A DNA stretch of 64,000 bases, taken from assembly GCF_015319355.1 (NCBI RefSeq), contig NZ_JADILU010000004.1:62001-126000 (forward strand), written 5' to 3'. Positions 24,959 to 31,356 of this stretch are shown piece by piece. The position numbers and the translations under genes are program-made. The notes beneath the pieces were generated by a model. That model was not told the DNA's origin. It made no database searches and worked only from the letters and a program-made list of their open reading frames with translations. Each line of letters begins with the position of its first letter. Within the stretch, counting starts at the first letter, position 1. Source of the DNA: Psychroserpens luteus (GTDB taxonomy: Bacteria; Bacteroidota; Bacteroidia; Flavobacteriales; Flavobacteriaceae).

Positions 24959-25435
24959 ATGAAAGCTTTATTCTTATCATTTATATTTATGTTATTGGTT
25001 TTTTCTTGTAAGCAAAATCCCAAAAATGAAATTAATGAAGCAGTAATAGATGTTTCAAATCCTGAAACTATAAATTCATTAGAAGGTGCTTGGGAACTTG
25101 TTGGTTATTATAATTACAAAGACAATAAAGTTATTGATTCCTTCAAAACATCCGAAGGATATAGACAAGTAAAAATGTACACACATAATAAAGTAATGTG
25201 GAGTAAATATGTCCCTTCTGACTCATCTGAATGGTTTGGTTATGGAAAATACTCCATAAAAGAGTCTGAATTAATTGAAGAACTTGAGTATGGATCTGAA
25301 ATGATGAGTAGAATTATTCAAGAGAAAAAAGAATTTAAGCATGAACTTATTATAAATGAAGATTTTTTTAGCCAAATAGAAATTGATGAAGATGGTAATA
25401 GAATCTATGCAGAAAACTACAAACGAATAGAATAA
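24959..25435 (+). CDS. Lipoprotein with lipocalin-like domain
   Basis: The 158-residue protein has a type II signal (MKALFLSFIFMLLVFSC, Cys 17). The mature part opens with 'LEGAWELVGYYNYKD' (a G-x-W motif as in lipocalin-like domains). Beta-strand-rich text follows, ending 'EIDEDGNRIYAENYKRIE'. Such small flavobacterial lipocalin-like lipoproteins have no known ligand. It is monocistronic, facing the minus-strand RiPP locus. Confidence 0.75.
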   Translation: MKALFLSFIFMLLVFSCKQNPKNEINEAVIDVSNPETINSLEGAWELVGYYNYKDNKVIDSFKTSEGYRQVKMYTHNKVMWSKYVPSDSSEWFGYGKYSIKESELIEELEYGSEMMSRIIQEKKEFKHELIINEDFFSQIEIDEDGNRIYAENYKRIE

Positions 25436-25614
25436 AGAAAGTTACTATAATCTTTTTATGATTTGAAATTGTAGAAATTTTAAATAATCAAAATATTTAA
25501 AAATATAAATTCCTTACAAATTGATAATATTATTTGGAGCATTAATACTATCATACCATCCTAATATTATTATTCATAATTAAGTATATTTACTGTTTTT
25601 AATTATAGCAAACC

Positions 25615-26298
25615 TCAATTCTTTTGTGCATCTTTTTTTGTTTCAAAAGATAAATTTTGAACATCTATATCTCCCATTTCATCAACGTAGGAAATAAAAT
25701 CAATACACTTACCTTGTAAAACAATATCTCCATTACCTGTTAATTTGGCATTAATTATTTTAGTATCTAAATTAAATAAATTAATATCTCCATTGCCTTC
25801 CAATTCTATGCTTAAGTTATTAGCTTTAACTAATTTTTTAGATTCTATATCTCCATTACCTTTAAGAAAAAAATTAATATCTGAAGCTGTTATTAATTCA
25901 GTTTTTAAAATTATGTCTCCATTACCTTTTAAAGAAATCATATTAAGATTTTCGCTTAAAGGTATATTAATAATTATGTCACAATAATTATTATTACTTA
26001 GAAAACCTTTAGAAGAGCATTTTTCCTCGTAAACACCTTCATCAACAAAAATCTTTAACACACCACCTTCATTTATGACATTAACATAATCAATAATTCT
26101 TTCATCAGCTGAAATATCAATGTAATCACTATCGCTATCTATTAAGTTCACAGTTGGACTTCCTACTAATTCAATTCCTTCATAATTAGTGAAATTGATC
26201 TTTTTACTAATCTGTTTTACTTTACTTTGGGTATTACACGAAAAAAAGCTAGATAATAAAATAATCAAGATTGTAAATTTAATCGATGGGTTTTTCAT
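25615..26298 (-). CDS. GIN-domain lipoprotein at the end of the RiPP locus
   Basis: The 227-residue protein has a lipobox (IILLSSFFSC, Cys about 21). The GIN/DUF2807 beta-helix has four to five rungs built on 'KGNGDI', 'EGNGDI', 'TGNGDI' and 'EMGDI' at about 125-210. Its start overlaps the end of the M50 protease gene by 20 bases, so it is translationally coupled to the RiPP genes. It may be an immunity, receptor or surface-retention protein for the peptide; that is inference. A cysteine pair in the middle ('EEKCSSKGF', 'NNNYCDII') is unusual for the family. Confidence 0.82.
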   Translation of the reverse strand: MKNPSIKFTILIILLSSFFSCNTQSKVKQISKKINFTNYEGIELVGSPTVNLIDSDSDYIDISADERIIDYVNVINEGGVLKIFVDEGVYEEKCSSKGFLSNNNYCDIIINIPLSENLNMISLKGNGDIILKTELITASDINFFLKGNGDIESKKLVKANNLSIELEGNGDINLFNLDTKIINAKLTGNGDIVLQGKCIDFISYVDEMGDIDVQNLSFETKKDAQKN

Positions 26299-27433
26299 TT
26301 CTAAAAATTGGTTTTATGAATTTAAATAAAGTTGCTAGCATCACAGATGCTATGATTAAGGATATTAAAAGTTTAAATACAATGCCAAAATCATTTATAA
26401 TTAAGTCTATAAATCCTTTTTCTTGTAAAGAAGAATAAAATTCATTTATAGATTTTGGTATACTTGGCAAGTATTTATGAATTAAATAAAATACGAAAAG
26501 ATATTGCCCTATACTATAAATTAACATGGAATAATTTAGTTTTTCTTTCCTCTTTATTAATTCAATAAAATAAGAATATGATTTTTTATTTAAATTAGGA
26601 ATATTAAAATAATCTGAAATAACCCAATAACCATCATTTCTTACAAAAGGGAATAACGAATATGCCATTACAAACAAATTCGTTTTTATTACTAATAACA
26701 CTAAATATGTAAAATGGTTATATTCATTAAATAGCAGTACATAAACTAAAAAAAAACAATTGATAATCCCCTGAAAATAAACACCTCCCAAATTGACAAT
26801 TACTCTTTTATTCTTATTGAGCTTCCAAATTCTGGTAACATTTGAATACAGTACTGGAAAGAAAATATAAAATCCAAAACCAATCTCTTTAGGTCTAATC
26901 TTGTAGTGGCTTGATGCAGAGGAATGACCCAATTCATGAAAAATCATTATTGTTAAAATTGCTAAGTAAACAATAACAGTATCAAATAAAGTAACCTCAA
27001 AAATGGTATGTTCTTGGTATTTGTTGTTGGTAAAAAAATACAAGAAAACACTCAAAGCCAATACAAATGGAAAAAAAAATTTAAAAAAAGATTTGTCGAA
27101 AAAGACACGTAAATACTCTGATAATAGAACGACAGATTTTTCTGGTAATATTTTAATTGCCAAATTAATATAGCTTTTAGATGTCTTTTCTTTGGTAATT
27201 ATCTTATCTATTTTATCAGATATTAATTGTAGAATCTCGTCATAGTCGTTTAAATTAATTCCATGGTCTCTAATAAATTGATTTTTGTTGTGTATATTAC
27301 TTTTTATTTCTTGTAAAATTTTATAAAACAATTCACTTACTGAATAATAATTATCATCATAAATTACAATGAAGTTATCATCAATATCACTAAGTTCTAG
27401 TTTCTCGATATGTTCTTTAATTACTAAATCCAT
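26279..27433 (-). CDS. M50-type membrane metalloprotease with PqqD-like N-terminus
   Basis: The 384-residue protein has an N-terminal domain (about 1-85) with the PqqD/RRE-type pattern 'DNFIVIYDDNYYSVSELFYKIL' plus helices. Several TM helices follow. The zinc motif HELGH lies at about 165-169 with 'SSASSHYKIRPKEIGFGFYIFFPVLYSNV' after it. Later come 'VNLGGVYFQGIINC' and 'LFPFVRNDGYWVISD', where the N-D of 'RNDGY' occupies the usual third-ligand position. This is the layout of B. subtilis YydH and other RiPP-linked M50 proteases. It shares one base with the upstream acyltransferase. Leader removal or processing of the modified precursor is the likely role. Confidence 0.8.
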   Translation of the reverse strand: MDLVIKEHIEKLELSDIDDNFIVIYDDNYYSVSELFYKILQEIKSNIHNKNQFIRDHGINLNDYDEILQLISDKIDKIITKEKTSKSYINLAIKILPEKSVVLLSEYLRVFFDKSFFKFFFPFVLALSVFLYFFTNNKYQEHTIFEVTLFDTVIVYLAILTIMIFHELGHSSASSHYKIRPKEIGFGFYIFFPVLYSNVTRIWKLNKNKRVIVNLGGVYFQGIINCFFLVYVLLFNEYNHFTYLVLLVIKTNLFVMAYSLFPFVRNDGYWVISDYFNIPNLNKKSYSYFIELIKRKEKLNYSMLIYSIGQYLFVFYLIHKYLPSIPKSINEFYSSLQEKGFIDLIINDFGIVFKLLISLIIASVMLATLFKFIKPIFRNEKPID

Positions 27434-28521
27434 TATATAAAAACTTCTTTAATTATTAGACTATCTCTAAGGTTATCATTCTTTATAAAATATTGTAGTT
27501 CTTTGCCATTTAATACAATTTCTTTTATATACATTTTGTTTATAAATCCATATAGAGCTTCTGATAATTGTATGGTCTCAACATTTATAATATCAAACAA
27601 GTAAAAATTTTCTTCACGAATTAAAAAATCATATTTTTTTTGATTGAAAGTATAATTTTTATCTAAAACCAATTTCTCTTTGTCTATTTTTTGTTCGTGA
27701 TTTGCATAATATTGATGAATAGTGTGCAATGTTTCCCATTGCGTTGGATATTTATTGAATAATGGCTGGAAAATTTCCCATAAATATTGAGTTGCATATA
27801 TAGCAGATTGATTTTTATCTGACAAATTACTTATTATAGGCTCACAAATTTCAATAATAATTTTGTCTCCTTCAAAATATGTAAAGATTGGTACTAAAGG
27901 CATCTGAAAATGACTTGCTAAATGAGGAATACCTCTTCTTGCATATATTTCAACATCGTTTAATTTCACAAGAACCTTATTCTTATTTTCTTTTATGTTA
28001 TCGGCACCAGCTCCAATGTCTACATAGGAAAAAAAGCTTTTTCCTTCTTTTCTCTTTTTTAGAATATTTGCCATACCAGCTCTAGTGTCACCTACTCCAA
28101 AATTTTCATCAGTAAGATCAATGTTGTTGTTTTTTGCTAAGTTTAAGTATTGATCTTTTTTGTTATAAGCTTCTGTGCTTCCTATAAACAAAAAATTTAC
28201 CTTTTTCTCACATAAAAAGAAAGGCAGAATTATTAATGGCCCTAAATGAAAAGAACAATAAAATGATGGTTCATTTATTTTTAATTTTTCAATTCCTTTT
28301 ACAACTATATTTTTTCTTATCTCTTTATATTTTTCTGAACTTTGTTGTGAATTGATACTATCATATAAATATTTTTTGTAAAAATCATCATCACTTAAAT
28401 GACTATTTTCTGTGACTAACTTTCTTTTATTTGCTATTACTTTCAAAAACTGAAGTCTAGTTTTTGAGTCAACAGAAGACCAATCATTTATTTTTGTATT
28501 ACCATTCGTTAATCCATTCAT
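27433..28521 (-). CDS. LpxL/HtrB-like acyltransferase with C-terminal extension (RiPP tailoring candidate)
   Basis: The 362-residue protein has the central region of the LpxL/HtrB lysophospholipid acyltransferase family: 'FYCSFHLGPLIILPFFL' (His of the H-x4-[DE] region), 'FFSYVDIGAGADN', 'ARRGIPHLASHFQMPLVPIF' and 'KYPTQWETL'. No N-terminal membrane helix like that of LpxL is seen. The last 75 residues ('YDFLIREENFYLFDIINVET', then 'LSEALYGFINKMY') are additional and look like a PqqD/RRE-type peptide-binding fold. It lies between the precursor genes and the M50 gene with one-base overlap to the latter. Acylation of the peptide is an inference. Confidence 0.68.
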   Translation of the reverse strand: MNGLTNGNTKINDWSSVDSKTRLQFLKVIANKRKLVTENSHLSDDDFYKKYLYDSINSQQSSEKYKEIRKNIVVKGIEKLKINEPSFYCSFHLGPLIILPFFLCEKKVNFLFIGSTEAYNKKDQYLNLAKNNNIDLTDENFGVGDTRAGMANILKKRKEGKSFFSYVDIGAGADNIKENKNKVLVKLNDVEIYARRGIPHLASHFQMPLVPIFTYFEGDKIIIEICEPIISNLSDKNQSAIYATQYLWEIFQPLFNKYPTQWETLHTIHQYYANHEQKIDKEKLVLDKNYTFNQKKYDFLIREENFYLFDIINVETIQLSEALYGFINKMYIKEIVLNGKELQYFIKNDNLRDSLIIKEVFI

Positions 28522-28628
28522 GAGACTACTTTTAATATTTTTTTTAGGTAAGTGAACTAATCATGTGTTGCACTCACTTCATCATTCAAAATAATTTTAA
28601 TTGTTATGATAAAACTTTAAGTATAATT

Positions 28629-28658
28629 AAAAAAGAAGCCCTAGAAAATCACTAGGGC
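28629..28658 (-). terminator. Terminator/attenuator between precursor and acyltransferase genes
   Basis: On the minus strand a perfect seven-base stem GCCCTAG / CTAGGGC (loop TGATTTT) is followed by TTCTTTTTT. It sits 10 bases after the second precursor's stop and 108 bases before the acyltransferase start. Confidence 0.75.
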
Positions 28659-28667
28659 ATCCTATGA

Positions 28668-28814
28668 TTATTTAGGCTTGCATTCACCATTAGAACCGCA
28701 ACAACAACCGTTTGTCGCATCTTCAGCTTCTACAGCTACTAATTGAACCATCTCTAGTCTTTCTTCAAGTTCAATAACATCAAACTCTCTTTTTAAGTTT
28801 TCTAACTTATTCAT
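28668..28814 (-). CDS. RiPP precursor peptide, copy 2
   Basis: The 48-residue peptide was found by matching its neighbour. The leader MNKLENLKREFDVIELEERL, continuing EMVQL, is acidic and amphipathic. The C-terminal core reads TNGCCCGSNGECKPK, with four cysteines. It differs from copy 1 at 10 of 48 positions, none in the Gly-Cys-Cys-Cys-Gly-Ser stretch. It lies directly before a terminator and downstream of the radical SAM gene. Thioether or other Cys-centred crosslinks are plausible. The family is not one I recognise. Confidence 0.82.
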   Translation of the reverse strand: MNKLENLKREFDVIELEERLEMVQLVAVEAEDATNGCCCGSNGECKPK

Positions 28815-28959
28815 AATAATAAAATTAAATTTATGCCTACTCTTTTGAGGGTTTTCGACTTTCCCCTATTGTTGACCAACAAATTCCTCTTATCAATTTT
28901 TAGTAGTAATATTTCAAATAAAACCCCAGACAGATATTAATCTAGGGCTTTGAATTCAA

Positions 28960-29106
28960 TTATGCTGGCTTACAAGTACCATCGGAACCACAGCAACATC
29001 CATTAGTTGAATTTTCAGCTTCTAAGCTAATCAACTGAACCATTTCAAGTCTTTCTTCTAGTTCAATTACATCGAACTCTCTTTTCAAACTTTCTAATTT
29101 ATTCAT
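28960..29106 (-). CDS. RiPP precursor peptide, copy 1
   Basis: The 48-residue peptide starts at 29106. The frame is open further upstream (to 29157), but the shared MNKLE start with copy 2 fixes the ATG. The leader is nearly identical to copy 2 (FDVIELEERLEMVQL), and the core reads NSTNGCCCGSDGTCKPA. The four cysteines are spaced CCC-x5-C. It follows the radical SAM gene by 70 bases. Variable positions flank conserved cysteines, as expected for paralogous RiPP substrates of one enzyme. Confidence 0.82.
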   Translation of the reverse strand: MNKLESLKREFDVIELEERLEMVQLISLEAENSTNGCCCGSDGTCKPA

Positions 29107-29176
29107 AATTATTAAATTAAATTTTCGCCTACTCTTTCTAGGTTTTTCGGCATACACCTCTATTAAAAGGTCTCAT

Positions 29177-30517
29177 TTACAATTGTAAATACTTATCTTT
29201 ATTTTTACTGAATTCTATTAATAATCTATCTTCAATGTTATATTTTATTGGAGGGCATGGAGATATTCCTTCTTTCCATAATTTTGGGCAAGCTCCTCCG
29301 CAAATTGGAAGGATTCTACAGTCAGTACATGGTATTTCTCCATTTAGTATATCATCATTCCAAGACGAGTAAGGTCTATTCTTATTTATATATTCCTCAT
29401 CATTCAATTTACCAACTTTGTATAAATCTTCTTTTTCATATGCAGGCACCTGAGAAATTTCAGTACAATTATATACATCTCCATAAGCATCAAATACTTC
29501 AGCATGCTCGTAAAGACTAGTACAAACAATATGGGTTTTAGCACCTGGCAATATTGATAATGGATGCTTTTTCTCTATTAGTTCTAGAAAAGTATCTATT
29601 TGAAATTTTGCATATTCTTCATGAGTTAATGATTTTAAATGTGCATCATTTCCCCAAGAATGTATTGGAGCTGTGTAAAAAGAAATTTTATTTAATATAT
29701 TTTCTTTTTCTAATAAATCAATTAAAGCATAAGTGCTTTCAAAATTTGAAGTATCTACATTACAACGAACTGTTATAGAACAATTAGACTGATCAAATCT
29801 TTCATCATTAACTATATTTTTTAAATTATTAAAAATTAATTTAAATGTCTTTTCTTTTAACTTTGTGTGCCTTCTTATGTCGTGATGTTCTTCAGTTCCA
29901 TCTAAAGTAATTTCAAACTTATTTACTTTGTATTTTTCTACTAAGTCAAAAAATATTTGTTTTTTCAGACTGAGACCATTAGTTACCATTTTTGCAGAAT
30001 AGCTACAGCTTTTTGTACTGGCTAGGTTCATTAACTCAACAGATAGCTTTCTTATATTTTTTAATCCCATTAGAGGTTCTGCGCCAAACCAACCGATATG
30101 TAATTCTTTGTATTCTTTTAAATTTAAATTATTAGAAATTCTTTTTAAAATTTTCAAATTCAAACTTTCATCCAATAAATCTTTGGTATGTACCTGCCCA
30201 CAATAGTCACACCCTAATTGACAATTCGCAGATGGAGATATAACTTGATATAACATATCCTCATTACTTATAGCTGTTTTGTTTTCTTGTATAATGTGAT
30301 TGAGCTCATTAAAGTTTTCTTCTACTATTACGTTTAAAGAAATTAATTTTTTCAAGAAGCTTGAATCCATGTCAAAAAAAGAACCAGCTATTAACTTATC
30401 ATACAATTCTATTTTTAATAATGTCAGAGTAGTAGATACTGTAGAATAAACCAATCTATAATTTTGATTTATTATGGGTTCTGAAAAAACCAGATAATGT
30501 GATAGTTTATATTTCAT
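29177..30517 (-). CDS. Radical SAM/SPASM peptide maturase
   Basis: The 446-residue enzyme (start at the second ATG, MKYKLSHYLVF; the frame is open to 30547) has an N-terminal RRE/PqqD-like region at about 1-75 ('YRLVYSTVSTTLTLLKIELYDKL'). The radical SAM cluster motif CQLGCDYC follows at about 108-115, then 'GWFGAEPLMGLKNI' (GGEP-like), 'VTNGLSL' and 'FEITLDGTEEHHDIRR'. A C-terminal SPASM domain is rich in cysteine ('CTDCRILPICGGACPKLW', 'SPCPP', plus 'YNCTEIS'), fitting two auxiliary [4Fe-4S] clusters. SPASM enzymes install crosslinks or epimerise residues in RiPPs. It opens the locus and is followed directly by the two precursors. Confidence 0.93.
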   Translation of the reverse strand: MKYKLSHYLVFSEPIINQNYRLVYSTVSTTLTLLKIELYDKLIAGSFFDMDSSFLKKLISLNVIVEENFNELNHIIQENKTAISNEDMLYQVISPSANCQLGCDYCGQVHTKDLLDESLNLKILKRISNNLNLKEYKELHIGWFGAEPLMGLKNIRKLSVELMNLASTKSCSYSAKMVTNGLSLKKQIFFDLVEKYKVNKFEITLDGTEEHHDIRRHTKLKEKTFKLIFNNLKNIVNDERFDQSNCSITVRCNVDTSNFESTYALIDLLEKENILNKISFYTAPIHSWGNDAHLKSLTHEEYAKFQIDTFLELIEKKHPLSILPGAKTHIVCTSLYEHAEVFDAYGDVYNCTEISQVPAYEKEDLYKVGKLNDEEYINKNRPYSSWNDDILNGEIPCTDCRILPICGGACPKLWKEGISPCPPIKYNIEDRLLIEFSKNKDKYLQL

Positions 30518-30795
30518 GTTTTTATTCAAACATAGGCATATAAACACTTAAGTGAGTAAGCTTAAAACATAAAAAAAGTAAGGAGCATCCATACTTAAAA
30601 AAACCATAAAACCCTGATTTAATGCTAAATAAAATCCTTTTCTTTAGTTTTAAATAGGAGTTCTTTATTATAGAAACTCTCTGTATTAAAAATTTGTTTC
30701 AAATGGCACCTCCGTTTTTCTAGAGCAGAAAAAGAATTCCTAAAAGGTCTTCCACAATAGTACCCTACAGAAAGTTCTATAAATATTCTCTAGGA
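30518..30795. other. Gene-free spacer upstream of the radical SAM gene
   Basis: No gene is seen. A minus-strand TATGTTTG (30534-30527) is a possible -7 box nine bases before the maturase start, which would leave almost no leader. Short open frames here lack starts and recognisable domains. Confidence 0.4.
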
Positions 30796-30987
30796 TTAAA
30801 TCAGAAAATACTGTCTTCTAAGGAATTTTAAAACAGTATTTCTGCCTTGTATACTATATACTTTTTGAATCTGTTTGTAAGTGTAGTTAAATTTTTCTAC
30901 TTCTGTAACTAAGGCTAATTTAAAACCTAAATTGTAATCGCGTTGTTTACTCTTAACAATCTTTTTATCTATGCTTTTTCTAATAAG
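30796..30987 (-). pseudogene. IS3-family transposase orfA remnant
   Basis: The minus-strand frame without a start codon reads IDKKIVKSKQRDYNLGFKLA, then 'LVTEVEKFNYTYKQIQKVYS' and 'IQGRNTVLKFLRRQYF', then a stop. This is the N-terminal HTH of IS3-group orfA proteins ('R-D-Y-x-L-x-F-K', 'TYKQ', 'YGIQGRSTVL'). Only about 60 residues remain and no orfB is present. The words TGTGTCAACTTATTTTAGGG just upstream (about 30993-31013) look like an IS3-type terminal repeat. It is a decayed insertion next to tRNA genes. Confidence 0.75.
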
Positions 30988-31027
30988 TTATTTTGTGTCA
31001 ACTTATTTTAGGGTACGATATGTAAAT

Positions 31028-31060
31028 AAAAAAAGCTGAACATCTGTTCAGCTTTTTTTA
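31028..31060 (-). terminator. Terminator of the tRNA operon
   Basis: AAAAAAAGCTGAACA pairs with TGTTCAGCTTTTTTT around a short loop, immediately downstream of tRNA-Pro on the minus strand. Confidence 0.92.
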
Positions 31061-31061
31061 G

Positions 31062-31136
31062 TCGGGGTGGCAGGATTCGAACCTGCGGCCTCCACGTCCC
31101 AAACGTGGCGCGATAACCGGGCTACGCTACACCCCG
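31062..31136 (-). tRNA. tRNA-Pro (anticodon UGG)
   Basis: The minus strand folds as a cloverleaf. The acceptor CGGGGTG pairs with CACCCCG plus discriminator A. The anticodon stem CCACG/CGTGG carries loop TTTGGGA (UGG), and the T-loop is GGTTCGAATCC. CCA is not encoded. Length is 75 nt. It is co-transcribed after tRNA-Ser. Confidence 0.96.
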
Positions 31137-31172
31137 AATTGATTATCTTTTTAATATCACAAATAAAATTTG

Positions 31173-31261
31173 CGGAGAGACAGGGATTCGAACCCTGGGT
31201 ACCTATTTCTAAGTACGACGATTTAGCAAACCGTTCCTTTCGGCCACTCAGGCACCTCTCC
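31173..31261 (-). tRNA. tRNA-Ser (anticodon GCU)
   Basis: The minus strand gives acceptor GGAGAGG paired with TCTCTCC and discriminator G. The anticodon loop TTGCTAA (GCU) is flanked by ACGGT/ATCGT. A long class II variable arm precedes the GGGTTCGAATCCC T-arm. Length is 89 nt; CCA is not encoded. Confidence 0.96.
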
Positions 31262-31301
31262 GGTAAATTATGAACTTAGCATTATATCTCAAATGCGGAT
31301 G

Positions 31302-31332
31302 CAAATGTAAGTTTTCATTAACAACAACGCAA
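31302..31332 (-). promoter_or_regulatory. Promoter of the tRNA-Ser/Pro operon
   Basis: On the minus strand TTG (31332-31330), 20 bases of spacer and TACATTTG (31309-31302) match TTG-N17-23-TAnnTTTG. The tRNA-Ser 5' end is 41 bases downstream. Confidence 0.6.
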
Positions 31333-31356
31333 CAATTTTTTAATTTTTTTTTAAAA

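Noticed and set aside
30600-30795. Minus-strand open text with 'CGRPFRNSFSALEKRR'
   Set aside because: It has no start codon, no recognisable domain and frame breaks; it may be junk or unrelated decay beside the IS3 remnant.
31067-31273. Plus-strand ORF across the tRNA region
   Set aside because: It overlaps both tRNA genes, and its peptide is the well-known spurious translation of antisense tRNA.
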